This document shows positions 34,601 to 46,863 of a stretch of DNA of 64,000 nucleotides, piece after piece. The notes beneath the pieces were generated by a model, which did no database searches, was not told the origin of the DNA, and saw only the letters and a program-made list of their open reading frames with translations. The position numbers and the translations under genes were made by a program. The first letter of the stretch is position 1; each line of letters starts with the position of its first letter. The stretch is from Clarkia xantiana subsp. parviflora (taxonomy: Eukaryota > Streptophyta > Magnoliopsida > Myrtales > Onagraceae), in assembly GCA_036873135.1 (NCBI GenBank), contig JAPTYO010000007.1, positions 25,712,763 to 25,776,762 on the forward strand, written 5' to 3'.

Positions 34601-35007
34601 AATGAATATCTTCAGTATGGAACTCTCTCAGTTCTCTAAATTAAACATTCCTCTATTTATTTCAACCTCGAATAGTCACAAAAGAAATGAAATTCGGCGA
34701 CAACCCAGAAAGAATACAGAAGCTGCCCCTGCATAGTTTAGTATCACAGTTGAATTTAGCATCATGATCAAACCCTTAAATCTTGTTTCTTCAAGAAAGA
34801 TCAAAGCTTGATGATTGGGCCAATCGGTAAGCGAATTGTGATACCCACAAACGAATCCTTGCCAAAAGAATAACTTATAGGACTAAAAAAGTTTACATTG
34901 TTTAAAAAGTCACCTTTAATTGTTCCTAGCAGAAGGAGGCCAGTGAAGTAAGGCAGAAAGCAGATAAAGTTCCATATGGAAGCACGAATTCCTCCTGGAG
35001 GTTCCAT
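31684..35007 (-). CDS. At3g27390-like multi-pass membrane protein, 589 aa
   Basis: Ten coding exons: 35007-34914, 34419-34311, 34233-34041, 33949-33813, 33686-33398, 33282-33176, 32953-32809, 32626-32431, 32328-32085 and 31939-31684. All joins keep frame and use GT..AG. The protein starts MEPPGGIRASIWNFICFLPY. Several hydrophobic segments follow in the first 300 residues (LVCLIITIGNSAITLGLWPA, ALISWPVIAIAGSVVGGIAY, LAIILWPLAVVGALLASVVS). The C-terminal half is soluble, with a Ser/Arg-rich linker and charged helices, ending ..SLANIEIV. This matches the plant 'uncharacterized membrane protein At3g27390' family in length and start. The biochemical role is not known to me. Confidence 0.9.
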
Positions 35008-37079
35008 TCTGTAGAAAATATAATGAAAAAGCAGCAGAATTCCGACATTAGTTGACATAATTGGCCAAAAAAAGAGGAAACTGAGTGTACCTAACAAAGA
35101 AAGAACCGAACCCAGAAGAAATAAAAAGTCAAATCCCCCGGACGCTCAGAAGAATAAATTGCAGGAACTCAATGCGTGCTTGTGCAAGGGCGCTGATGCT
35201 GAGACTGATTTGGAGAATTATGGAGGGAGAGAGAGAGAGGATATTATTAATGATAACCGTTTTGAGATGCCGATTGGCTAAACTGACGATGCGGTAGTAA
35301 CTGTAACTGTGTACAGACAGGTAGGCAAGGCAGCGGATGAAGGCCGCTGCTGCTCTGTTTTTCTGCTTCCTTCATTTATGCATCTATTTTATTTTTATTA
35401 TTATTAGTTTTATTTTTTATTAGTTTTATTTTATATAACAATTAATTAATACAAATGGATTTGAATTTGACCCACTTGATTATCAAATTAGTACTCTTCT
35501 TTATCTAAGAGAGGATCGCTTTAAAATTCTATAAGATTTAAATATTGTTGAGTGATAAAGTGGGATATTACTTTCTAGTTTCTACTATAATTAATATACA
35601 TATAGATATAGTTAAAATGTATTAAAAATAAAACATAAAATTTAACTAATTGTTTTATAATGTCGAATTTATGGGTGGTGTCATTTGTCAAACTATTATA
35701 CATAGTTTAGCCTTGCCTGTCACGGACACATCAACATTAATCTCATTTTGTTTCCATTTAACTTGGCTTTATACATAGTTTAACATTGTCTGTCACCGAC
35801 ACATCAACATTAATCTCACTTTGTTTCCATTTAACTTGGCTTTAAGGTTTTCATCAACATGAAGTCATGAAGTGCTCTAATACAATGTTAAAAAAATATA
35901 TATTTTAACCAGCTGTTTTATAAGTATAAATATTATGAGTAAATAATTCAGACATTCTAATACACATAATTCAGTCTTATTCTTAAGATTATAAATAAAG
36001 TTATTAATAGAAAACACTCAAAACAGAGTTGGACGGAATGTGAAATGCGTTGTTGTATTATGGCTTGGTCGTTTAGAATTTGATAATAACACGTCTCTGC
36101 CAACATTTTCTTAATATAAAAATATATTTATTATTATATCTAATAATGGAACTAATTTAATGATACCAAAAGAAAGATTTTGGTAAAGGACCCTCTTCTA
36201 AACAAATACTAAACGATTTGAATAAACATCGCTATCAACAAAAACTTCAATTAGCATTGCTGTCTTGAGTTGTCATTAATTAATTAATTAATAATTTGAT
36301 AATTAGTAGTTCTTTTTCATGTTTTAGGTTAAATAGGTGACTCCAGTTTCGTCATATAATCGTATGCATCACCTAACACACTATTTAGACATTGACAGTT
36401 TGACACTCTGGTTTTGCTACTTATCATTATTTGCTTTAATCAAGCTACGTTATATTTCTTTAGATTCTAATTTTGCTACTTATCATTATCTGAAATTAGA
36501 TTCTGAATCAAGCTACAATATTCATTAATTATGTTTGATTTTTTTTACAAATAAAAATCTATTCTTCTATAATTTTTCTCCATAATTTTTTACTAGTTGT
36601 TATTCATTCCATTTGTTTTTTATATTATATTATAATTAAAAAGTGGAAGAAAGATTCATCACGAAGTTGATCAATAAGGAAATAGATGGACCCTTTCCTT
36701 AAGTCAAGGGTATGTGTTCAACATAAAATATCTTATTATTTATTATTATACAATGTTATGATTAAACAATAATTGAACCACTCAATACGAATATCTAGGC
36801 CGTTAACACTTAACAGTGCAGTGAAAATAAGAAAAATGTGATTTTTCGTAGCATTTACAAATGCAGTTAATTGTACCATTAGATTGTGCTAATATTTAAA
36901 TCTGTAATAGTTATGTTATTAAATCGATGTCTACCAATAAAACATTTGTTATATAATAATAGTATTACTTAGTAATCAAAATTCATTAGTCTGTCAATAT
37001 TATTTCTTTATCTATTAGTAATCAATTAGGGTTTATCATTCATTCATTCATTCGTTCTCAGTAAAAAAAAAAAAACCAG
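35008..37079. other. Upstream region and AT-rich spacer
   Basis: 35010-35360 probably holds the 5' UTR and promoter of the At3g27390-like gene (GA-rich patch near 35225-35240). The rest is AT-rich with no gene recognised. Confidence 0.4.
35695..35843. repeat. Tandem duplication of ~72 bp
   Basis: The block ATACATAGTTTA(G/A)C.. through CATTTAACTTGGCTTTA occurs twice back to back with only a few differences, so it is recent. Confidence 0.8.
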
Positions 37080-37082
37080 TGA

Positions 37083-37500
37083 GAGCATCCACAGTGGTAT
37101 TACGTAAAGAATACGTAAACGTGGGTCCTACATGTTTATTTAAGTAAAGTAACAAAAACTATCTACAGTGATTTTACATAGCATTCCTTAAAGATGGGAC
37201 CCACACGTAAATTTATGTTTTTATATAAAGCATTCCTTAAATTTAAGTAATGCAATATGTATTACGTAATCAATTTTTTATTATAAATTAATTCATTTTA
37301 TAATTAATGCTAATATCTTATTGGTGGTTGTTGGAAAATTTAATAATAAAATATATTTAAGGAATATGTTTAAGTAATACAAATTGCAGAGAAAATATTT
37401 TTTACGTGTGTCTTAAATTTACGTATTACTTAAAGTGTACATAAATGTCTACGTGGCAACTTTAAAGAATACAGTTTAGGTAAAACCATTGTGGATGCTC
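37083..37500. mobile_element. Tourist/PIF-Harbinger MITE, GAGCATCCAC terminus
   Basis: The termini are GAGCATCCACAGTGG and CCATTGTGGATGCTC, inverse with one mismatch. TGA flanks both sides (37080-37082, 37501-37503), a 3-bp duplication. The interior is symmetric (GGGTCCTACATG..GGGACCCACACG and ACGTAA words) and non-coding. This is a common plant MITE form. Confidence 0.75.
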
Positions 37501-37604
37501 TGAGGAACTAAAACTAAACAATCGGTGCGAAATTGTATTAATTCGGATTTCTTGTATATTATATTTGATTTTTTTTTTTTTTTTGAATTCTCTAGTTTTA
37601 TGTA

Positions 37605-38716
37605 TCTATATATATAATAAAGGAAAGGGAAAAGAATGGACTCACCTTCTGATGCCACGTCAGCGTTAAGGAATTACAAGGCGATGCCACATCATCATAG
37701 TATTTGGGCTTTGTGATTGATATGGTTTGGGCTAGGCTATTCTTTGTTGGGTAAGCTATCTGAATTATCAAATCTTTTATATTCAGTTAAGTAAAGATAA
37801 TTAAAAGATTAACGTAATTGGTTAAAATCCATGCGTTCCTTTTTTGGTATTAATCCTCCACGTGCTTGACTTTGGAGAGTAAATGCAAATCCATTATTCT
37901 ACCTATATAATAAAACATTCATGTGTAATAATAATAATAATAATAATAATAATAGTTTGGTTGAGTATATTTTTGGGCCGCAAAAGCCAAAAACAATCTT
38001 TTTAGTTGGAACGGTATTTATTATTAATACAAAAAACTATATAGATGCTACAACGGTTAATTGTTGTTACTTAGTCCAATTCAGGAACTAACGCCTCTTC
38101 CGGTTTGATCATGTCTAATAACTTTTTAATTGCAGGTTCTAATAAATTTCTTTAATATTATAACCGGTTTTTAGTATTTATATTTTAGGGATTTTTCCAT
38201 ATATCAAAATAAGTTTATTGCGGTTTAATGAACTGATCTAATTTTCAGATCGTGGCAAAATAATAATAATTTGGGATTGGTTCTCATACTTTTTATGTTT
38301 TTTTGTATTATATTTTTAATTACTTATTTAACATTAAAAATTATTCATAATTTATATTATAAAACTAGCTCTAATCACATTTGTTGGTAAAATAATTTAT
38401 TTTTATAATAGTATTTTTTTTCTCTATATATATATTAATTACTATTCTACAATTTTATCACTCTTTATATAAATGATCATATTTAGTACTTTGTTAAATC
38501 TGATTTTTTTAAACTTGAATATTGATTATAATTAACAACTTGGTCATTATAATTTAGAAAAGTTGCATGAAGATAAAAATATTATGTTCTTATAAATGTA
38601 TGATAAATTATTTAAAGTTTATTTTTCCACGTAATTATAACTGTTGTGATTATATTAAATAAAATAATATTATTTATATATATGGACGGAGACACCCGCG
38701 CGGGGCCAGCACCTAA
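37605..38716 (+). mobile_element. Non-autonomous Helitron
   Basis: The 5' end TCTATATATATAATAAAGG follows an A. The 3' end CCGCGCGGGGCCAGCACCTAA precedes a T. The perfect GC hairpin CCCGCGCGGG ends about 12 bases before the terminus, as in plant Helitrons (CTRR end). Insertion is between A and T with no duplication. There is no RepHel coding sequence. It holds an (AAT)n run near 37928-37952. Confidence 0.7.
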
Positions 38717-38866
38717 TTTATATGAATTCAATCGGGTAAAAAAGCTGGTGAATTTTGGTTACGAACATATATGTTCGTTATGCAAGTTCTTGTTTCACTA
38801 TTAGCTAGCTTCTTCAACATCTTGGCATAAACAATTTCACGAAATAGCAAAACCACAAAATTCCAA

Positions 38867-40861
38867 CTAAGTTTCACTATTAGCATTGCTCTTCTTACTC
38901 CCAACCTCAAGCCACTTCTCCAACGGTTGAGGCCCTAACAAGCTCAAATCAACCGTAGCTCCACTCTCCTTCACCGATTGCACCACCGCATCGTACGCCT
39001 TCCGAGACAACCTTAGCCCCTCGTCTCGAGCCCTGAGGTACATGTCATACGCGAGCCTCGGTTTCCCGTCCCGACCCAGAGCCTCGATCAACACTTCGTA
39101 CGTAACCTCATTCGGAGTCACCCCTTGAACCTTCATCCGATGGAACCACTCGTAGGCCCCACTTCCGGACCCACACCGACTAATAATCGCGTTATAAGTC
39201 ACAACAGTCGGCTCGACCCCTAACGAGTTCATCTCGTTCAGGAGAGCATCGAGTTTTACGGAATCCCCTTGACCGGTCAATATCGAAGCCATTGTCGTGT
39301 AAACATAAACATTCGGTTCGACACCAAGCTTAACCATATGGTCCCAAACTCTGAGGGCTTCGTCGTACAATTTGCCCTTCTCTAGGGCGCTTAGCAACGC
39401 GCTATACGAGATTATCGTCGGTTTCTGCCCGTTTTCAACCATCTTCTTGAATATCTCGATAGCCGCCGCGGGTTCTGACGCTTTCGAGCATGCGATAAGA
39501 ACCGCGTTCCATTCCTTGGTCCCGGGCTTGAGCCCTTTTTCGTCCATTTTGTTGAGCAACCTTAAACCCCACTTCCATATACCCTTCTTTTGAGCGGCGC
39601 CGAGAAGGATGTTGAAATGGGATACGATTAGTTCGTTCGACAAGGCGTTCGGTTTCGGGCCTTTATCGAGCAAATCCTCGTAAACCTCAAGAGCTGCCCA
39701 CCATTTCCGAGCTTTACCCATCAACCATATCAAGTGGTTACAAACGGTTAAACTGATTTTCGGGTCCTTTCCTCGAATTCTTACATAGAGTTCTTTTCCG
39801 ACGGTGTAATGATCTTCGCGGGTGCACGCCCATGCGAGGCGCTCGAGCTCGGTTCGACCTAGTTCGAGCCCGACTTTGTCCATGTCAGCGAGGAGTTTTA
39901 CGACATTTCCGCTTAAATCTAAGGTATTCACTAGCCACCTCCTCATCACTTGGTAGCAAATCCGGGTCGTGTAGCTCACGAGTTTGGGATATTCGATAAC
40001 CCAATCGTCGTCCTTCTCCATATCGCCGTTCTTGAACTTTTCTTGTATCTCGGCGAAGAACTTTACGGCTCCGAATCCATCTTCCATCTGCCTATAAGCG
40101 TTCATTGCAGTGGAATACGTAACTGGCGATGGATCGAGACCTGCATTTTGAATCTCATCGAGATATTCAAGGGCTTTAGAGGTGAGCCCTTGCTCCACAT
40201 AGATCGCCATCAATGAATTATACGTAACGAGGTCGGCTTTGATGCCTTGTTCGGCCATATCTTCCATGATCTTCCCCAAAAGGTCGAACCTTTTCGACAG
40301 TTTAACAGCGAATAAGAGACTGTTGTAAATGAAGGAGTTTGCGGTAATGGCGCCATCTGTTTCGTTCTTCTTCACATTAAGCCAATCGACTACCGCCATT
40401 GCAGACTCCATGAGATTGTCCCGAGCGAGACCTTTAATCATGGCGGAGAACACTTTGAGCGGCAATTCACCCTTGTGGTGCTTAAGCACCTCTTCCACAT
40501 CATCGGCAGTTTTTGCAGATCGTAAACTCTTCGCTAGTGCACGAACATCGATTTTCTTATCAACTTGATTTTCAGCAGAATCGTCAACAGTAACATTGAT
40601 TCCCTCTTGCTGCTGTTCAATTGCCAATGCGAAAGGGGAATTGAAAGAACGTCTCTTTTGTTTGAGAAACCCTAACCCTAAGGAGTAATTCGAGCAACGC
40701 CGCCTCAAATTGAGCAGGGAATTGGTTGAAGACATCATCAGGAAACATGCTGGAGCTGAATATGCAACACCGGGAGCATTTCTACTAAGGCAATTTCGGT
40801 CCCCATGGTTGAATACAACGCAAGAATCAGGATTTAACGGCGAGACGCCCAAAGATTGCAT
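38867..40861 (-). CDS. P-type pentatricopeptide repeat (PPR) protein, 664 aa
   Basis: Single-exon gene of 664 codons, typical of plant PPRs. The first ~60 residues are Ser/Arg-rich with few acids, consistent with an organelle targeting peptide, probably plastid. PPR motifs follow from about residue 130 to 640: for example FIYNSLLFAVKLSKRFDLL, DLVTYNSLMAIYVEQGLTSK, TIISYSALLSALEKGKLYDE and TVVTYNAIISRCG. There is no E, DYW or SMR domain, so this is a P-class RNA-binding protein acting on organelle transcripts. Overall layout and length resemble Arabidopsis At3g46610 (LPE1, involved in psbA translation), but that identity is from memory and needs an alignment. Confidence 0.92.
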   Translation of the reverse strand: MQSLGVSPLNPDSCVVFNHGDRNCLSRNAPGVAYSAPACFLMMSSTNSLLNLRRRCSNYSLGLGFLKQKRRSFNSPFALAIEQQQEGINVTVDDSAENQVDKKIDVRALAKSLRSAKTADDVEEVLKHHKGELPLKVFSAMIKGLARDNLMESAMAVVDWLNVKKNETDGAITANSFIYNSLLFAVKLSKRFDLLGKIMEDMAEQGIKADLVTYNSLMAIYVEQGLTSKALEYLDEIQNAGLDPSPVTYSTAMNAYRQMEDGFGAVKFFAEIQEKFKNGDMEKDDDWVIEYPKLVSYTTRICYQVMRRWLVNTLDLSGNVVKLLADMDKVGLELGRTELERLAWACTREDHYTVGKELYVRIRGKDPKISLTVCNHLIWLMGKARKWWAALEVYEDLLDKGPKPNALSNELIVSHFNILLGAAQKKGIWKWGLRLLNKMDEKGLKPGTKEWNAVLIACSKASEPAAAIEIFKKMVENGQKPTIISYSALLSALEKGKLYDEALRVWDHMVKLGVEPNVYVYTTMASILTGQGDSVKLDALLNEMNSLGVEPTVVTYNAIISRCGSGSGAYEWFHRMKVQGVTPNEVTYEVLIEALGRDGKPRLAYDMYLRARDEGLRLSRKAYDAVVQSVKESGATVDLSLLGPQPLEKWLEVGSKKSNANSET

Positions 40862-42576
40862 TTTGGTGAAATCTAATGGAAAAGTTCCTCAATTGAAAAG
40901 TGCATAGACATCTTCTTGTGTTCAATCGTGAAATGAGAGGACCAAGGGAGAGAGTGATACCTTCGTGGAGGGAGGACTGAAACTTGCGGCTACTTGCTTA
41001 GAGATGGTGGCTTGCTCGTAGCCACATCCAAATGACCAAATCTAATGTAAAACTACTATTACTCCAAAGCGACACCGTCTTGACACGAGCATAAAAGAAC
41101 CCGGTAAAATTCCATGGTGAAAATTTTCTCATCCCAAATATTTTGTTAGCTTCTTCCAACCTTCTTTTTGGAAGAGTCTATTAAGCTTAATTGCACTCCT
41201 AGAACATATTTGTTCAATGAATATACAATAAAACAACTTTTTGCTATTGCGTTTAAATATTTAGAAGAGAGTTGGAACGTTTTTATTTTTCAAGGAATAA
41301 CGGTCAGTGTTCAAGCTACGTATTTATAGGAGGTCATGGAGAAAGAAAGTTATACAGTTCTGATCTTGACCATTCAAGTTAAGTGAACTCCACCTGAATT
41401 TGAATGAGAAAAACTTAATACATATAAACACGGAAAAGTAGGAGTTGAAGGTGTCATCTCGCGTTAAACAAAACAATAATTCATTTTGTTTTGTGATTTT
41501 AGATCATCAAGTTGAAAAAGTAACTCTGATATCAAACGTCATTGATAGGGACGGAGCTACATTGAAACCTCATTGCACTTGCAAGGTGGCCATCCTTCTA
41601 AGACCCGTAAGAGAATAAGAGTCTAGAAAATCTCGCGCATAAAAACAATGATTTATTTTGTGTTTGTCTCCGTTTTTATTTGATCATCAAATTGCAAAAG
41701 TAACTCTTATATCCGACATCAAATCCCACAAAACGATGGGAATTAAAAAATATTAATAATTATTATTTTGCTTTTTACAAATTGAGTTCAATTCAATCAA
41801 AGTAAAAATTATTTTATGTAAGGATATTACAAGTGTTGTCATTAAACAAAGCAAGATCGGAGATATAAATAATAATAAATAAATAAATAAATAAATAAAC
41901 TATTCCCTTACCCAATCGTCAACTTGCATAAATAAACTGCTGGCTAGCCAGTAGCCCCTTCATATACTGGGTATGAGCCCAAACCGGCCATACTTAGATA
42001 TCGTTAGCCCAAAACGCTAATGGGCCTTCCCGAAAGTTGCAGCTCATTTAATTCAATCCTCTTCTCTTGCCAGCTCTTCGAGGATTGTGATTTTATTATA
42101 GTTCAGAATTTTACTTAAATAAATTTAGTTATAATATATGGTTTTAAAAAACTATAATATATATTTATTAAACTTTGAGAAAAAAAATAATTTTAATTAA
42201 TAATATATTTAAAAAATAGCAAAGTATTTTTTTAGTAATTATTTATTACAAAGTGTGCGTAAATTATTAGAATATATATTATATATCATTGTGCAATTCA
42301 ATGTAGTGTATTAAACTTTAGGATTTTTATTATTGTATTCAAAATTAGAATATATTATAGTAAATCAATATTTTTGTAGGTATTAAAGTAATATAATTTA
42401 TAATAATGAATAAAATTTTATAATTTTATATTAATAATTTTATTTTTAGTAATCATGTGGATTTTTTTAATCCTTTTTTTTAATTATATCATTTATAATA
42501 ATGGTGATTTAATATTTTAGAACATGATTATATATATTGTGGCATGCATAAATATTTAGAAATGGATCACCATTAG

Positions 42577-42627
<51 letters not shown>

Positions 42628-43387
42628 ATATCATGTTTTAGTTAAGATTAAAAATGAAGATTTTGAATTTTGAAAGATTCGGAAAAAAATGTAGCCGACT
42701 ATAGTATAGTTTAATTTGTACTCATTAGATCACGCATATCAAAATATGTCAATAATTAAGATTTGATTAAGCTGTTCTTTCATAAAATCTTATATATTCT
42801 CTATCTTAATCTAATAGTTACAACTTACAAGTTCAACTATATTTGGCTATATATTTGCAATCTATTATATTTTGGTGAAACCCATTTTTAAATACATGAC
42901 CAACTGAATTGGGGTATGCATGAAGATTTTAATGGATGATGATTAGATTTTATACCATATAGGCATTAAGATTATATTATAAGATTTATAAGGGATTGTG
43001 CGTATCTTATGATTCAAGATTCCCATGAAATAAGTGTCAGAGGAGAAGATGCATGGCATGGCATGGCATGACAGCATATCTCTTGGAGGGCCTCCAAGTA
43101 TCCTTCTCGACTGTCTTAGTCTCCGACATATTGCATGCGCTCCACACCACATCATACAATTTTATGTTTTGTTATTATTATCTAACACCAACAATAAGAG
43201 TGAGTATATGTACGTAGCGCATAATGTCATATATATATATACACAATACACGTACATGCATGGAATAACGAGCCCCATACCCCATGTAATGGCTTTATGT
43301 GTGTATTACAAAACAAAGGGTGCAAATATTATGTCCGTGTATGTATATATATATATATAGATGATACATGAGAGACGTTTGTATTCG
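40862..43387. other. PPR promoter side and long AT-rich spacer
   Basis: No gene recognised. 41440-41520 and 41620-41730 are imperfect copies of each other ('AACAATGATTTATTTTGTGTTTG..GATCATCAA.TTG.AAAAGTAACTCT'). A (TA)n run of about 45 bases lies near 42579-42623. A CATGG-rich patch (GCATGGCATGGCATGGCATG) lies near 43051. Confidence 0.4.
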
Positions 43388-43955
43388 TTTTAATAACTAA
43401 TAAACTGTCTGAGGTTTGACCCATGTTGAAATTTGGTGTTCGTTGTTAGAATTGACTGTCTTAGGTTCATTGTTTGTTGAAATTTAGTGGCTTCGTCTAT
43501 TTTGGGGTCGAACGGAAGTGTATCACGTGACCGTCATGTGAGCTCGATAAAATGGATATTACAAAAATGCCCATTCATGAAAAATCTGACATTCCATTAC
43601 CTAGTGAATTGACGCAATTACCTCTCCTAGCTAAATCAACAGCTATAGGGTTTTTGGGTGGTGGTCGGCCGGAGTAGGATGGTGGTCTACCGGAGTAGGG
43701 TGGTGGCCGACTAGAGTTGGGTGGTGGCCGGAGTTGGGTGAAGTTGTTTTGACTCTAGGGGTAATTTCGTCACTTCATATTTGGTAGAAAGGGAAATTCC
43801 GACTTTTCGCAACATTCTGTCAAAATTAACAGTAATTTTGGATGGAAAACTAAACAACAAAGTCCAAACCTCAGACAGTCAATTTCAAAACTTTAAAAGT
43901 TCAGACACCAAATTTCAATATGAATCAAATCTCAAACAGTTATTAATTATAACCA
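43388..43955. mobile_element. Decayed MULE-like MITE
   Basis: AATAACTAATAAACTGTCTGAGG on the left pairs with the right end (CAAACAGTTATTAATTATAACC). The inner pairing is AAATTTGGTGTTC.., the same words as in the 25697-26229 element. The centre has GGTGGTGGTCGGCCGGAGT repeats, as in the 20979-21912 element. A degraded family member; no clear duplication. Confidence 0.55.
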
Positions 43956-45660
43956 TATCATACCTATAAAATTAGAAGAAAAAAAATCGGATATATATAT
44001 ATATATATATTTTTTTTTTCTTTTACAAATATGAATATACATGTAACTTTTTATTTTTACTTTCAGATACTTAATTTCTGAAATTTATTGTTCTGTCTAA
44101 TGACACATCATGTTTAGATAGAAATTAAACGCGCGTATTTATCTAATATATATATATATACGTACAATAAAAATCCAGCAGAAGTGTATATAACGAACAG
44201 TCGACACGATTTTGAGAGAGACAGAATCCCACCGTCTTGAGCCTCACATGGGTCGATGCCCCCTATAGAAGAAGATTCCAACTACCCTTTACGAAAAAGA
44301 ACGGACGGAATTTAACCACCTGATTATTATTATTATTATTATTATTAGGTATATATCAATGTTTTCCTTAATCACCATTATTGCATCAATAGTCTCATCG
44401 ACTCTTAAAATTAGCATGTACATTGATCGTATTCCCTGTAGTGTAGTCTACTTAATAATACATTTTTAACTACGGAATATCTCGACTTTAGCGTAGTTTA
44501 CTGCATTGCAACAAAAAGTTACAACTTTTTTCAGACTAATATACATTTTTTAAAAAAATGATCTTAATCATAATATACTTGTAATTGTGTCATTTCAGTT
44601 AGTATGTAACCAACAAACCAAAATCATCTATCAATCTTCCTAATAATTGACTCTTTGTAGGGAATACTTTTAGTAGTGATTACTGATTAGTGAATGCATG
44701 TTTCTGTCTCTATTTAAAGGAAGTGGTTGTGAATTGTGATAAGATTAGGAAAATATTGGTGACATAAGAGGACACAGAGCTTGTCTAAATTCCAATCCGC
44801 AGAACTTACAGTTAGATCAAATGAGAAAAAATCAAAATTTAATTGGATTTCAGTGGTTACACAAATATTGTATATGCAATTCACTGCAATTTAGTGAAAA
44901 CTTTAAATTAAGTTTTTCGTTATTCACAAAGCGATTGTTATTAGTTAGGTTACCAAAAGCGTCGAATGGATATTGTGGTGTGTTGTTACTATGGAAGTAC
45001 ACGTGTACCAAATGTAAATGTCCGAGTTAGTAAGGTCAAATTAATGTTGGTCCATAAAAATCAAATCACAAGCTTTGCTCTAATATATTCGAGGCATGTG
45101 CGGTTGTTTGCCGTTGATAGATACTTGATTACGACCACTTAATTATATATATATCAATTAAGCTAGTATTTAATTTTATGATCCATTAGCGGACCCATGC
45201 TTGCGAATAAATATAAGACACTTCGTCCCTACTAATACTATACATAATATAATATAATAGTTATTAATTATTATGGTGGGTTAATTCTATTTAGATAAAA
45301 AGTTATATTACTTTACTTTCCACTTGTTCCTTAGTTTTGAGTCTCCATCGTCATCAGCCACGTTCGAACTTCAAACCTTAATTATGTAATAATACATTAT
45401 TGTGTGAATTTTGATGTACATTCATTATTAATTATTAAGTTTCTTTATTTTAGGAGAGACGTAGAGTTTAAAATGAATATTTTAACTGTATTTTGTTCAA
45501 ATTTTGATGGGATTTTTCTAGGGCCGCCAATCAAGCTAAAAGCGTGTGAAACCGAAGCACCCACCACCCATGTGCCTTAGTCCCCCCAAGAACTAACTCA
45601 TCCCTTTAATATTTGTACAAAATAATATTCCCTATTTATTTACATTCACATATATATTTA
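43956..45660. other. AT-rich spacer, nothing assigned
   Basis: It holds (TA)n near 43993-44010 and 44150-44160, and (TTA)n near 44325-44347. No gene, RNA or element end was recognised. Confidence 0.4.
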
Positions 45661-46643
45661 GGCGTTTGATGGATTTAATTTAATATAAGATTAAAATATG
45701 AGATTACAATGCGAATTGAATAATATAATTTTAGATTCGTGCTTAATTGTAATATAATATGAAGTGTAATGTTAGATTGTAATATTTTGTATGTTATATC
45801 GTAATGTGAATTTTATTATTATTATATTAACTATACGAGAGTATACTATATTTTAATATAATAAAATTTAAACAAAATTTTTATTTTGAAAACGCTAACT
45901 GGTTTTTTAAATCTTATGCTCTGTGTTTAATGGGTATAGTCTATTCATAAACTATAAAAATAAGATATTAAAACTGAATTCGCATATATAAATATTAAAA
46001 TTCTATTAATTGAAATTTTTTGTATAGTTTTATAAGATAATTTTCATTAAAAAATTATTACGCAGAATATTTTAATTATTTTGTACAAACATTATGTGCA
46101 TTCTTTTTTATTATAATAATAAGTTATGAAATACATAAAAAAAGAATGATAAACTATAAATATGATATAAAATACTTTATCTATTTAATAAAAAATAATA
46201 AATAACATTCTGTAATCTTTGATTAAATATCACATTACATTTGTTCATAAAAAAACGCATCGAAAAAGACTTCACTCAATTTATATGAATATCATGTGCA
46301 TTGTTATTTATTATACTAATGAGTTATGAAGTAAAAAATAAAAAATAAAAGACTAATAATAATAACAATATTATTATCATAATAAACGATAACGATAATA
46401 AGAATTAGGTTATCTATTTAATAAATAATAATAAAATAACGACACTCCGTAATGTTGGAAGTAATTTTACATTACATCTGTTTTTTATGCAATTTTACAT
46501 TACGTTGAATATAGTTATGACGTAATCTCATATTACAATTGGCATTATATTGCACTGCACATTACGTCATTTGACAAATTAACAATATAATATTAATGTA
46601 ATGTATGAGATTAGATCCGACTTTACATTTATCCAAGTACCCC
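45661..46643. mobile_element. Likely Tourist-like element, ~0.98 kb
   Basis: The left end GGCGTTTGATGGATTTAAT is the imperfect inverse of the right end (ATTTATCCAAGTACCCC). AATATGAGATTACAATG on the left mirrors GTAATGTATGAGATTAG on the right. TTA/TAA adjoin the ends, so the duplication is uncertain. AT-rich, non-coding. Confidence 0.45.
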
Positions 46644-46863
46644 TAATTTTTTTATTTTTTTTAAGACTTATTAGCGAATAATGAACTCAACCAATTAGAC
46701 TGGATTAAACTAGTTAAAACAGTCGTCCGGACTCGAAGACGTGAACTCGTGTACATATATTTGTTTCATCAGTAAGTTTTAGGCTGATGTCAACTGAGTC
46801 CTTCTATTCTAAGATTGCTTCTCGAAGTTCAATTTCCCTAAAAAAAAATTGCGACCTGAGTCC

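Noticed and set aside
39372..40907. Plus-strand frames of 65-88 codons in 39372-40907.
   Set aside because: Shadows of the PPR gene on the minus strand.
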